A stretch of DNA of 64,000 nt from Sva-07 sp963728355 (lineage in GTDB: Bacteria > Actinomycetota > Acidimicrobiia > Acidimicrobiales > Ilumatobacteraceae), in NCBI GenBank assembly GCA_963728355.1, contig CAVSJQ010000002.1, positions 372,001-436,000 on the forward strand, given 5' to 3'. How positions within the stretch are numbered: the first letter of the stretch is position 1; each line of letters starts with the position of its first letter. The notes below the pieces were generated by a model. It made no database searches, was not told the origin of the DNA, and was given only the letters and a program-made list of their open reading frames with translations. Positions 26,281-35,229 of the stretch are shown here, in pieces. The position numbers and the translations under genes were made by a program.

Positions 26281-27117
26281 TCACGTCTCGGGTTCGGTGC
26301 GGCCGGTGAAGTCGTCCATCGTGTGGTACACGCCGAAGATCCGGTCGGCGAGGAAGTCGCGCACGTTGGTCGGGACGACGCCCTTGAGGATCTCGCTGAG
26401 CTGGACGGTCCTGGGCAGCACGACGAACGGCCGGCCGGCGAGCGTCCCCGTCCACGCCTCGTCGACGACGTCCGCGGGGTCGAGGATCGGCAGCAGCGGC
26501 GCCGACTTGGCGCCCTCGAACATGCCGGTGCGGGTGTAGTACGGGCAGACGGTCGTCACCTTGACGTGGTCGTGGCCGGCCTGTTTGAGCTCGAGGCGCA
26601 CCGAGTCGGACCATCCGATGACCGCCCATTTCGATGCGGCGTATGCGGCCATCCGAGGATTGGCGGTGAAGCCCGCAGCAGACGCCAGGTTGAGCAACCG
26701 GCACTCGCCGGGTGCAGCGATCATCGCTGGGAGGAACGCGTGCGCGACGTACATCGGCGCCAGGGTGTTGACCTCGATCGTCGTCGTGGCGTCGCGTTCG
26801 AGGTCGGTCTCCCAGAAGTACCGGTTGCCCCGGACGATGCCGGCGTTGTTGACGAGGACGTCGATACGGCCGAGCTCGTCGAGGACCGTGCCGGCAGTCT
26901 CCGCCACGGTCGCGGCGTCGCTGACGTCGACGACGTAGCCGCTGACCTCGCTCGACCCGCAGTCGAGATCGGCGAGGGTGTCGTCGAGCGCCGCCTCGTC
27001 GACGTCCCAGAGCACGACCGACGACGCCCCCTCGGCGATGGCGCGCTCGGCGAACATCCGGCCCATCCCCATCGCCGCCCCGGTGACGAGCACGTTCTTT
27101 CCCTTGGCCGACCTCAT
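26281..27117 (-). CDS. Short-chain dehydrogenase/reductase in the putative wax-ester operon
   Basis: A 278-residue classical SDR. The NAD(P)-binding motif is TGAAMGMGRMFAERA at residues 12-19 onward, followed by D in VVLWDVDEAAL, NNAG at about residue 90, the catalytic serine in LASAAGF and YAASK at about residue 160. The aspartate after beta-2 suggests NAD preference. Its ATG overlaps the stop of the acyl-reductase-like gene by four bases, so it is made together with that enzyme and the WS/DGAT. I infer a role reducing fatty aldehyde to alcohol or the reverse; this rests on context, since SDRs are very diverse. Confidence 0.88.
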   Translation of the reverse strand: MRSAKGKNVLVTGAAMGMGRMFAERAIAEGASSVVLWDVDEAALDDTLADLDCGSSEVSGYVVDVSDAATVAETAGTVLDELGRIDVLVNNAGIVRGNRYFWETDLERDATTTIEVNTLAPMYVAHAFLPAMIAAPGECRLLNLASAAGFTANPRMAAYAASKWAVIGWSDSVRLELKQAGHDHVKVTTVCPYYTRTGMFEGAKSAPLLPILDPADVVDEAWTGTLAGRPFVVLPRTVQLSEILKGVVPTNVRDFLADRIFGVYHTMDDFTGRTEPET

Positions 27118-29201
27118 GACGGCTCCGTCGAGCCGACCGCAGCGGCCGCCGGCTCGTGCGCCGCTCGGGCGGCGAGCGCCGCGGTGCGCACCCGATCGAA
27201 GTCCAGGTCCGTGTAGGGCCCGTTGACGCCCGAGATCGTGGCCAGCTTCATGCCGTGCTCGAGCCCGAGCTGGTAGATCTCCTTGACCTTCGGCCAGCTG
27301 ATGCTGCGGCCGACGGTGAAGTTCTCGTAGCGGCCCTCGAGGGCGAGGACGATCGTCTCGGCGAGGCAGGCGAACACGACACGGTCGGGGAGTCCGATGT
27401 CCTTCATCCGGACCTCGCCTGGCAATTCGACCTCACCGGACTCGATCACCAGGACGTCGGGACGTTTGGCGATGTCGTCGGGCGACATGTCGAGCGGGCG
27501 GGCGACGTCGGTGATCACACAGCCCGGCTTGACGCTCATGATGTCGAGCACCTTCTGCCCGGCCGCCGAGGTCGCGGTCACGATCATGTCCATGTCCGAC
27601 AGCGCAACCGACGGGTTCGTCGCCACGTGGACGACGGCGCGCGGGTCCTCGCGTTCGATCTCCTGTTTGAGCTGGAGCAGCTTGGCGGTCTCCGGCGAAA
27701 CGAGCCAGACCTCGTCGGCGGCGAGCGCCAGCAGGCGAGCGCAGACCGAACCGATCGCACCGGAGGCGCCGACCACCATCGCCTTGCCGTGCAGTAGTCC
27801 GTGCTCGTCGGGTTGGAGGATCCCGAGGCGCCGGACCGCCTCGTGCGCCGCCCAGAGCGCGCCGGAGGCGCTGTAGCTGTTGCCGGTCGTCACCGGCAGC
27901 GGCGCCCGCTTGGCGACGGTGACGCCGGCGTCGCCGACGACCTTCGTGAACGCCCCGAGCCCCATCAGCTGCGCTCCGAGGCGGCGGGACAGCTCGGCGG
28001 CCTCGAGCAGCCGCGAGTAGGTGAACTCGGGCGGGTGCGCGAGCATCTCCTTCGGTGTGCCACCGACGCTGATCAGCCAACCCTCCGCCTCGTCGCCGGT
28101 CTCCGAGACGATCCCGGTCACGTGGCTGTAGACGAACGGCGGGACGTAGGCGACGGCCTTCTCGACGAGGCGACCCATGCCGGGGATACCGCTGATCTGC
28201 CCCAACGGCTCCACCTGCTTGAAGTACTCCGTCGAAAGCGGGTGGATCACGAACGAGAAGCGGCTCTTGCGGCGGCGCCCCCTGGGCCACAGCAGGCGCG
28301 GTTCCAGTCCGGCGCTCTGGATGAACTGGGCGAGGTCGTCGGTCGTCAACTCGGTACCGGACGGCAGCGTCGCCGCGGCCATGGCCTCGTACATCGCCGG
28401 CACGACGACGAAGTCGAATGGTTGGGGAGTGACGTCGACGACGAGGTCGGCGCCGAGATCGCTCAGCGCCGCGAGCCGGTCCTCGGAGACCGTGCTGGTG
28501 ATCACCGCCTTGCCGGCGAGGTCGGGCAGACCGAAGCGCATCAGCTCGGAGAACGAGCCGATGAGGACGTCGGCGTCCTTGACGGCGAAGTGGGCGATCT
28601 TGTCGTTGACCCAGCCGACCGGGCCGTCGACCTGCTTCTTGAACGTGTCGGGCACGTGGCGCCAGGCGAACTCGCCGATGCCGGCGGTGGTCGCGGTGAC
28701 CGGGTTCGTCTTGACGTTGCCGGGCAGGACGACGTCGTGGCCGGCGGAGTCGAAGATGATGTTGTCGGTGAACTCGTGGAGCACGGCGATGGTGCGCTGA
28801 CGGGTGGTCCCTCCGACGACGACGACCCGGGCGTTGGCGAAGTAACCGGGCATGTCCGCCTCGACTCGCCGAATCGCCCACTCCTGGAAGATGTCGGCGA
28901 TCAGCGAGTCGTCGCGCACGGGTATCCGCTGCGTGGTGTGCTTGATCCGTTCCACGTCGTCGATGGAGCCCTCGAGATGCCCCGCCGCGCGGGCTTCACG
29001 CACGCCGCTGACGGCGATCGCATCGGCGTCCAGCGACCAGCGCCAGACGTGGTCTTCGGCGGCCCGGGCGTCGCCACCCGTGCCGACGCGGACGAGTCGG
29101 AACTCGCGACCACCGAGGGTGACGACTTCGTCGTAGTTCCACTCGTCGCCCTGGAAGGTGACGTTGACGACGGTGAGGCATTCCTGCTCGTGATCTGGCA
29201 T
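27114..29201 (-). CDS. Acyl-ACP-reductase-like dehydrogenase with large N-terminal extension
   Basis: A 695-residue protein. The C-terminal half (about residues 330-660) resembles the cyanobacterial aldehyde-forming acyl-ACP reductase. It has LPVTTGNSYSASGALWAAHEAV, the NADPH loop VVGASGAIGS at about residue 476, and a cysteine at residue 612 in VFACLAE, matching the catalytic FACFAE of that family, followed by ALEGRYENFTVGR. The N-terminal 330 residues include a second hydrophobic-strand/glycine region (VVVVGGTTRQRTIAVLHEF) that I do not recognise. The ATG at 29201 is preferred over 29225 because GAGGAG precedes it. It follows the WS/DGAT gene and overlaps the SDR gene. Predicted role: reducing acyl-ACP or acyl-CoA to aldehyde for wax-ester synthesis. 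An alternative is another dehydrogenase of related fold. Confidence 0.75.
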   Translation of the reverse strand: MPDHEQECLTVVNVTFQGDEWNYDEVVTLGGREFRLVRVGTGGDARAAEDHVWRWSLDADAIAVSGVREARAAGHLEGSIDDVERIKHTTQRIPVRDDSLIADIFQEWAIRRVEADMPGYFANARVVVVGGTTRQRTIAVLHEFTDNIIFDSAGHDVVLPGNVKTNPVTATTAGIGEFAWRHVPDTFKKQVDGPVGWVNDKIAHFAVKDADVLIGSFSELMRFGLPDLAGKAVITSTVSEDRLAALSDLGADLVVDVTPQPFDFVVVPAMYEAMAAATLPSGTELTTDDLAQFIQSAGLEPRLLWPRGRRRKSRFSFVIHPLSTEYFKQVEPLGQISGIPGMGRLVEKAVAYVPPFVYSHVTGIVSETGDEAEGWLISVGGTPKEMLAHPPEFTYSRLLEAAELSRRLGAQLMGLGAFTKVVGDAGVTVAKRAPLPVTTGNSYSASGALWAAHEAVRRLGILQPDEHGLLHGKAMVVGASGAIGSVCARLLALAADEVWLVSPETAKLLQLKQEIEREDPRAVVHVATNPSVALSDMDMIVTATSAAGQKVLDIMSVKPGCVITDVARPLDMSPDDIAKRPDVLVIESGEVELPGEVRMKDIGLPDRVVFACLAETIVLALEGRYENFTVGRSISWPKVKEIYQLGLEHGMKLATISGVNGPYTDLDFDRVRTAALAARAAHEPAAAAVGSTEPS

Positions 29202-29244
29202 CGCCGCTCCTCGACGTTCGGTCATCTCGTCATCGTGATCGCAT

Positions 29245-30744
29245 TCACGGGCCGCCGCCAGGGTCTTTCGTGCTGTCGGCGATCCGGGCCAGTTCGGCCA
29301 GGTGGTGTTCCACGAGATCGACGAAGTGGTCCGGATCCGGAATCATCCGCGCATCGGTGGAGACGCCGACCGTGAGGGCACCGTTGTAGCTGAACAGGCA
29401 GACACCGAGCGGCTGATCGGCCGACGTCGGCACCCAGCCGAGGATCGAGCGCACCGGCGCGCCCGCCATCGTCAGTGCGGCACGCGGTCCGGGGACGTTG
29501 GTCAGTTGCCCGATCGTCTTGCCGGCGAAGAAGTCGGTGACCCGGCGAGCGATCGGCGATGGCGCCTCGGCGACCGCCCGCTGGAAGCCGAACGCGACCA
29601 TCGGCTCCGCGGAGTGCTTGAGCCTGGTCGTGCGCCGGTGGATCTCGCCGATCAGCTCGCCGGGTTCGCGGAGGCCGAGCGGCATCGACAGCATGACGAC
29701 GACGAAGTGGTTGCCGAGCTTGTCGGGCAGCGTGGCGTCGATCGGCTGCAGCGAGACCGGCATCATCCACGAGAGGTCGGTGACCTCGGTGATGCCGCGC
29801 TCCCCGAGGTACTCGGTGATCGCCAGTGAGACGGCGGCGAGCAGCACGTCGTTCAGGCTGACGCCGTGGGCGCGGCCGGTCGCACGGAGGCCGTCGAGCG
29901 GGAACCCTTCGACCCAGGCGACCGACTTGTCGACCCCGGGGTGGCCGCTCCACGCTTCGGCGTCGTGACCGTCCGACAGCAGCATCCGACCGATCTCGCG
30001 CCACGAGTTGGAGAGCTCGTTGTCGATCGACGCCACGCCTGTGAGCGCATCCACGAGCTTGTCGGGACGGGTCACCAGGCCGAGTGCTTCGCCGATGCGG
30101 TGGGGGAGCCCGAACGGGTTGGTCGTGGTCATCGCCGTCCGCGCGCGCGACGCGACGGCCTGCCCGGCGTGGCCGACGTAGTCGATCATGTCGGTGACGG
30201 ACTGTTCGACGACGTGGAGCACTTGCTCGAGCGGGTGGTGATGTTCGTCGGATGTGTTCCGACCGACCGCCGGCGGGACGGCATCGTCGGCCGGATCGCA
30301 CGTTCCGAGGATCAGTTGCACGAGCCGGATCCCGTCGCCGAGTCCGTGGTGGAAGCGGCTGTAGACGTACCCGCCCCGATCGTCGTCGGATCCGGTGACG
30401 AGCTGCACCTCCCACAACGGATGCGAACGGTCGAGCGGAATCGACAATTGGCCGGAGACGTATGCCCGCACCGCGTCGACACCTCCGTCGTCGAGGACCA
30501 CCCTGCGCACGTGGCGTTCGACGGCGAAGTCGGCCTCGTCCTCCCACAGCCAGACCCCATCGCGCTCGACGGGTACCTGTGACAGGACCCGGTATTTGCG
30601 GACCATGCGGTCCATCACGAGCTCGACGACGGCGTCGTACTCCGGGAGTTCGTCGAAGCCCATCAGGCCGTTGACCTGCATGAGGTTGTTCGGCCGGTCC
30701 ATCAGCAGCCACGTGAGGTCTTCGGGTGCGATCCGTGTGCCCAT
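29245..30744 (-). CDS. Wax ester synthase/diacylglycerol acyltransferase (WS/DGAT)
   Basis: A 499-residue bacterial WS/DGAT that esterifies a fatty alcohol or diacylglycerol with acyl-CoA to make storage lipid. The N-terminus MGTRIAPEDLTWLLMDRPNNLMQV is typical. The active site HHGLGDG (residues 132-138) satisfies HHxxxDG, and PLWEVQLV precedes it. The C-terminal domain contains NVPGP, GWVPTSADQPLGVCLFSYNG and related conserved segments. The ATG at 30744 is chosen because it begins the family N-terminus. It is the first gene of a three-gene minus-strand operon with the acyl-reductase-like and SDR genes, which together could supply alcohol and ester. Confidence 0.93.
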   Translation of the reverse strand: MGTRIAPEDLTWLLMDRPNNLMQVNGLMGFDELPEYDAVVELVMDRMVRKYRVLSQVPVERDGVWLWEDEADFAVERHVRRVVLDDGGVDAVRAYVSGQLSIPLDRSHPLWEVQLVTGSDDDRGGYVYSRFHHGLGDGIRLVQLILGTCDPADDAVPPAVGRNTSDEHHHPLEQVLHVVEQSVTDMIDYVGHAGQAVASRARTAMTTTNPFGLPHRIGEALGLVTRPDKLVDALTGVASIDNELSNSWREIGRMLLSDGHDAEAWSGHPGVDKSVAWVEGFPLDGLRATGRAHGVSLNDVLLAAVSLAITEYLGERGITEVTDLSWMMPVSLQPIDATLPDKLGNHFVVVMLSMPLGLREPGELIGEIHRRTTRLKHSAEPMVAFGFQRAVAEAPSPIARRVTDFFAGKTIGQLTNVPGPRAALTMAGAPVRSILGWVPTSADQPLGVCLFSYNGALTVGVSTDARMIPDPDHFVDLVEHHLAELARIADSTKDPGGGP

Positions 30745-30955
30745 TGCTCTGCCTCCACCATCGACGGCGCAGTGACGGAACCGCATCGCCGTCCTGCCGA
30801 CAAGTGTAGATCCGCTGCGGTGCACCGTTGGAAGGTCGACCGGGCCCATCGGCAGCGTCCGCGTCGCGCGGTTCAGCTCACTGCCGGAGCGCCGCCACGC
30901 ATTGATCGGCGCGGACATGGACGAGGTGATCGCCGTGACTGCTGGCCGGTCGACA

Positions 30956-31846
30956 TCATGGCCCGTCGCTCGATGAGGTGGATCCCGTCCCCGGCGCCCG
31001 GTGTCCCCAGAAGCTGGGCTTGGTGAGCTGCGTGACGGTCCAGGTGTCGTCGTCGACGCAGCGGCCGCCGCAGCCGATCTCGACGTCGAAGCCTGACGGG
31101 GACACGCTGTAGAACGAGACCATGTGGTCGTTGGTGTGCTTGCCGAGCCCGGCGGAGATCGGCGTGCCGCTGTCGGCATGGCGATCGAGGGTGTAGCCGA
31201 CGTCGTCGAGCGTGTTCATCTCGACCATGAAGTGGTACAGCGCTGCCGTGTCCCCTGGCGCCAGCGCGAGGCTGTGGTGACGCGGGTTGCAGTGGAGGAA
31301 CACGACGTCGTGTTCTGATCCTGCGGGCCTCCAGAAGTCGGACACGCGGAAGCCGAGCACCTTGGTGTAGAAGTCGGTGCTCCCTTCGATGTCGGGCGTC
31401 CCGAGAACGATGTGGCCCATGCCCTGGTCGCCGGTGGTGAACCCGCTGACCCCGGCCGGTGACACGAAGGGCTCGTGGTCGTGCACGACGCCGTGGAAGA
31501 ACTCGACGGTGAACCCGCCGGGATCGGTGGTGGAGACCAGCCCGCGGACCCGACGGTCGTCGCAGTCGACCGCCGACCCGGCGTGGACCGCGAATCCGGC
31601 CGAGTCGAGTTCGGCGGCGCAGCTCTCCAGCGCGGCAGCGTCCGGGAGTTCCCAGCCAGCGAACGCCAAGCCATCGGAGGTCTCGGTCGGCCGGACGATC
31701 ACCCGGAACGGTCGGTCGTCGATCTTCATGGCGAAGCCGTCACCGTGGGTCGACACGCTCGTTCCGAGCTGTCGCGCGTATGCCCGCCAGGCGTCGAGGT
31801 CGCCGACCTCGAGCCCGATGTATCCCAGACCACGAATGTCCATCAT
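30956..31846 (-). CDS. Extradiol (vicinal-oxygen-chelate) dioxygenase, BphC/HsaC-like
   Basis: A 296-residue two-domain VOC protein resembling extradiol ring-cleavage dioxygenases. The first domain starts IRGLGYIGLEVGDLDAWRAYA. The second, catalytic domain has the iron ligands in MGHIVLGTPD (His), ALYHFMVEMNTLDDVG (His) and GFDVEIG (Glu), and the active-site region GKHTNDHMVSFY. Such enzymes cleave catechol rings in biphenyl or steroid degradation (BphC, HsaC). No other ring-degradation genes lie nearby, so the substrate is open. The first of two adjacent ATGs (31846/31843) is used; GGGAG lies just upstream. It is near the wax-ester operon but separated by about 210 bases. Confidence 0.85.
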   Translation of the reverse strand: MMDIRGLGYIGLEVGDLDAWRAYARQLGTSVSTHGDGFAMKIDDRPFRVIVRPTETSDGLAFAGWELPDAAALESCAAELDSAGFAVHAGSAVDCDDRRVRGLVSTTDPGGFTVEFFHGVVHDHEPFVSPAGVSGFTTGDQGMGHIVLGTPDIEGSTDFYTKVLGFRVSDFWRPAGSEHDVVFLHCNPRHHSLALAPGDTAALYHFMVEMNTLDDVGYTLDRHADSGTPISAGLGKHTNDHMVSFYSVSPSGFDVEIGCGGRCVDDDTWTVTQLTKPSFWGHRAPGTGSTSSSDGP

Positions 31847-31906
31847 GCTCCCGTTCAAGTGCTCCGCCGCTGGCGCGGTGTCAGTCGCCTCCAACCTAGA
31901 TCGCCG

Positions 31907-32569
31907 TCACGGCGCCGGCAGCCAAAGTCGGGCCCAACGCGGCCGCTGGAACGGTTGCCAGGTCTCAGGCTCCTGCGCGAGGCGATCGGCGACGACGATG
32001 GCGACGGCGGGATTGTGCCCGAGGCCGAGATGGCTGCCACGCACCTCGACGTTCTCGCGGACCGCACCGCTCGGCAAGAGCGACGCCCGCCAGTCGACGA
32101 TCGCATCGCTTCGGCTGTACACCGAGGTGGTGGGGATGCCCGGTGGTGGGTGCCGCCGACCGAGCAGGGGACTTCCGAGGGTGACGACCGAGCGCACGGC
32201 GTCGGGCCGCCGCCGGGCCAGCTCGATGGCGTGGACGCCGCCGAGGCTCCATCCGACCAGGCTCACCCGGCCGCGCTCGTGCTTCGCTGCCAGGAGTTCG
32301 TCGAGCCCGTCGGTGACATGGCGACCGAACCCGCGATTCGTTCCGAGGCCCCATCCGTAGCTGCGGTACCCGAGGCGACCGATGAACCAGCGAAGTGGTG
32401 CGGTCGAGGCGTCGTTGCCGCCGAGCCCAGGCAGCACCAGCACGGCGTGGCCGTCTCCACGGGGCGAAACGGCCAGCAGCGGGCCTGCAGCCACTGCGAA
32501 CGACGCCAACTCGGGTCCAGTTCGGGCTTCTCGGATCGCCACGCTCGGCCATCCAGGACGCTGCACCAT
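31907..32569 (-). CDS. Alpha/beta-hydrolase (lipase/acyltransferase-like)
   Basis: A 220-residue alpha/beta-hydrolase. The nucleophile serine is in VSLVGWSLGGVHAIELA (about residue 108); the oxyanion-side glycines are in VLVLPGLGGND; the acid is probably the aspartate in YSRSDAIVDW; and the histidine is in EVRGSHLGLGHNP. The motif SHLGLGHN resembles lipase-like proteins of actinobacteria. Substrate unknown. It is divergent from the P1B ATPase gene across 171 bases and could share a transcript with the downstream extradiol dioxygenase (60-base gap, same strand). Confidence 0.82.
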   Translation of the reverse strand: MVQRPGWPSVAIREARTGPELASFAVAAGPLLAVSPRGDGHAVLVLPGLGGNDASTAPLRWFIGRLGYRSYGWGLGTNRGFGRHVTDGLDELLAAKHERGRVSLVGWSLGGVHAIELARRRPDAVRSVVTLGSPLLGRRHPPPGIPTTSVYSRSDAIVDWRASLLPSGAVRENVEVRGSHLGLGHNPAVAIVVADRLAQEPETWQPFQRPRWARLWLPAP

Positions 32570-32740
32570 GCACCACCGTTCCCGGACGGTCCGGCGACAA
32601 TCACGCGAGGAGCGTCGTCGACATGGCTCGGATCGTCAGCATGCTCGTGATCGCGGCAACGTCGGTGCGAGCGCGCGGGCGGCCGCGGGCATGACCATGT
32701 GCTCTGGCGGTCACCGTGCTGACGCCGTGAGGATGATCGC

Positions 32741-35053
32741 GTGAGCGATGGTGTCGTTGCGGTCATTCGGCGCGGCTTGTTGCCGTTCGTGGCCGTGGCA
32801 CTGATGGCCGGGATGGTCGCATCGCTCGTCGGTGCCGACGACGTTGCCGTCGCGGTGTGGTCGGTGGCGTCAGCGGTCGTGGTCGTGGACCTCGTCGTGG
32901 TCACGGTCGCCCGGATGCGGGAGGGCCGCATCGCCGTCGACGTCGTCGCGCTGGTGGCCCTGCTCGCTGCAATCGTGATGGGCGAGGCGCTTGCGGCAGT
33001 CATCCTCGCCCTGATGGTGGCGTCCGGGGATGCGCTCGAACAGTACGCGCATCGCCGGGCGAAGCGGTCGCTGTCGGAGCTCCTGTCGCTCGCACCGAAG
33101 GTCGGTCACCGGTTGGTCGATGGCGTGTTCGAGACCGTCCCGGTCGCCGAGATCGCGCCGGGCGAGGTGCTGCTGGTGAAGCCGGGCGAGGTCGTCCCGG
33201 TGGACGGCACGGTGCTCGAGCCGGCCGTGTTGGACGAGTCGGTGCTGACCGGCGAGGCGCAGTCCGTGTCGCGCGAGGTGGGCGAGTGGGCACGCAGCGG
33301 TTCGCTGAACGCCGGCGGGGCGTTCCGGATGTCGGCATCGGCCTCGGCGGACGAGAGCGCCTACGCCGGGATCGTCCAGCTCGTGCAGTCGGCAGGCGTC
33401 GGCCGGGCACCGTTCGTGCGGCTGGCCGACCGGTATGCGGTGATGTTCATTCCCGCCGTGTTCCTGATCGCCGGCGCCACGTGGCTGGCGACGGGGGAGT
33501 CCACGCGTGTGCTCGCCGTGCTGGTGGTCGCCACGCCCTGCCCACTCGTTCTCGCCGCGCCGGTGGCGGTGGTCTCGGGGATCGCCTGTGCGGCGCGCAA
33601 CGGCGTCGTGGTCAAGGACGGCGCCGCACTGGAAGCGATGGGACAGACGAGAACGGTGCTGCTGGACAAGACCGGCACGCTGACCGCCGGACGTGCGCAC
33701 GTCGTGGCGGTGCTGACCCCGCCGGGCGGTGATCCAGCGGAGGTGTTGCGGCTGGCTGCGTCGGTGGAGCAGGCGTCGCCGCACGTCCTGGCCGCCATGC
33801 TGGTGCGGGCCGCCGGCGACCGCGGTGTGGCCTTGGCCGAGCCCACCGAGGTGGTCGAACAGCCCGGTCGTGGTGTCGGCGGCAACGTGACCGGCCATCG
33901 GGTGTGGGTCGGCGCGCTCACGTCGGTCGACCTGGAAGGCCGTGCGCCGTGGCTGGCCGCGGGCGAGCGCCGGGCGCGGCGTGAGGGTTGCAGCACGGCG
34001 GTGGTGATCGTCGACGACCAGCCCGCCGGACTGGTGCTGTTCACCGACGAGTTGCGGACCGACACGTCCGCGGCGCTGCGCGCGCTGCGTCGTTCGGGAG
34101 TCGACCGGGTGGTGATGGTGACCGGTGACCGGCTCGAGGTCGCCGAGCCGATCGGGATGTCGTTGGGGATCGACCAGGTCTTCGCCGACCGAACTCCGGC
34201 GGAGAAGCTCGACGTGGTGCGAGCCGAGTCCTCCAAACGATCCGGCATCACCGTGATGGTCGGTGACGGCGTCAACGATGCGCCGGCGCTCGCAGCCGCC
34301 GACCTCGGGGTGGCGATGGGTGCCCGGGGTGCAACGGCGTCGTCCGAGGCCGCCGACGTCGTGTTGATCGTCGATCGGCTCGACCGGCTGGCGGTCGGCG
34401 TCGTCATCGCCAAGCGCGCGAGGGCGATCGCCCGCCAGAGCGTGGTGGTCGGAATGGGCCTGGCCACGCTGGGGATGGGAGCCGCTGCGGTCGGGCTGCT
34501 CGCGCCGGTCGGCGGAGCACTTGCGCAGGAGGTGATCGACGTGTTGGCGATCGGCATCGCGCTGCGGGCGCTGCGCCCGCCCCGCTCGTTGCGCAACGCC
34601 GGTTCGGTACCTGATTCGTGGAGCCATCAGCTCGCCGAGGGGCACGGCCCGCTGCGGCTGGTGCTCGAGGACCTCCGATCGGTGGCGCTCGTCCTCGATA
34701 CGTGCGACGACGCAACGGCGCTCTCGTCGCTGCGCGAGGTCGCAACACGGATCTCCGACGAGGTGGTTCCGCACGAACGTGAGGATGAGTCGCAGGTGTA
34801 TCCGGGTGTCGCCGAACGGCTGGGTGGCAACGATCCGTTGGCGCCGATGAGCCGGGCTCATCAGGAGATCTTCCACCTCTCGTCGCTGCTCGAGCGGCTT
34901 GTCGACGACGCGTCCGTCGAGGGGTTCGACGATCAGGACCGCGGCGAGGCCCGCCGGATCCTCTACGCCCTCGACGCGATCCTCCGGTTGCACTTCGCGC
35001 AGGAGGAGGAGCTGCTGACCAGCATCACACTCGAGGGTTCGGTCGGCCCCTGA
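32741..35053 (+). CDS. P1B-type metal ATPase with TPC motif and C-terminal hemerythrin-like domain
   Basis: A 770-residue heavy-metal ATPase. The actuator loop is LTGEAQS, the metal-channel motif ATPCPLVL places TPC at residues 265-267 instead of the usual CPC, the phosphorylated D309 is in LLDKTGTLT, the hinge is VGDGVNDAPAL, and the P1B HP dipeptide is in ASPHVLAA. There is no N-terminal metal-binding domain. Residues from about 626 form a hemerythrin-like four-helix segment with H629, VPHEREDESQVYP, MSRAHQEIFHL and LHFAQEEELL carrying His/Glu iron ligands. TPC plus hemerythrin defines the small P1B-5 group linked to nickel/iron export. It starts with GTG after GAGG. Confidence 0.88.
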   Translation: MSDGVVAVIRRGLLPFVAVALMAGMVASLVGADDVAVAVWSVASAVVVVDLVVVTVARMREGRIAVDVVALVALLAAIVMGEALAAVILALMVASGDALEQYAHRRAKRSLSELLSLAPKVGHRLVDGVFETVPVAEIAPGEVLLVKPGEVVPVDGTVLEPAVLDESVLTGEAQSVSREVGEWARSGSLNAGGAFRMSASASADESAYAGIVQLVQSAGVGRAPFVRLADRYAVMFIPAVFLIAGATWLATGESTRVLAVLVVATPCPLVLAAPVAVVSGIACAARNGVVVKDGAALEAMGQTRTVLLDKTGTLTAGRAHVVAVLTPPGGDPAEVLRLAASVEQASPHVLAAMLVRAAGDRGVALAEPTEVVEQPGRGVGGNVTGHRVWVGALTSVDLEGRAPWLAAGERRARREGCSTAVVIVDDQPAGLVLFTDELRTDTSAALRALRRSGVDRVVMVTGDRLEVAEPIGMSLGIDQVFADRTPAEKLDVVRAESSKRSGITVMVGDGVNDAPALAAADLGVAMGARGATASSEAADVVLIVDRLDRLAVGVVIAKRARAIARQSVVVGMGLATLGMGAAAVGLLAPVGGALAQEVIDVLAIGIALRALRPPRSLRNAGSVPDSWSHQLAEGHGPLRLVLEDLRSVALVLDTCDDATALSSLREVATRISDEVVPHEREDESQVYPGVAERLGGNDPLAPMSRAHQEIFHLSSLLERLVDDASVEGFDDQDRGEARRILYALDAILRLHFAQEEELLTSITLEGSVGP

Positions 35054-35118
35054 CTCCTGCGGCCGGGACGGTTCACGGGCGGCGGTCGACGCGTCGCACT
35101 GCGGCGGTCAAGGGAATG

Positions 35119-35169
35119 CCGGGCCCTCGGCGGCCTCGAGGCCGCCGCGGACTGAACGGCGGGGCCCGG
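35119..35169 (+). terminator. Nested GC-rich hairpin
   Basis: A 20-base perfect palindrome centred on CTCGAG (35128-35147) sits inside a second inverted repeat, CCGGGCCC (35119-35126) / GGGCCCGG (35162-35169). The structure lies 65 bases after the metal-ATPase stop and 60 before the next start, so it could terminate the first transcript or structure the leader of the second. Confidence 0.5.
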
Positions 35170-35229
35170 AACGGGCGGTCCGGTGGGCAATGTAGGGTAG
35201 GGGCTGACCGGTCGACGATGGGGGTCTCG

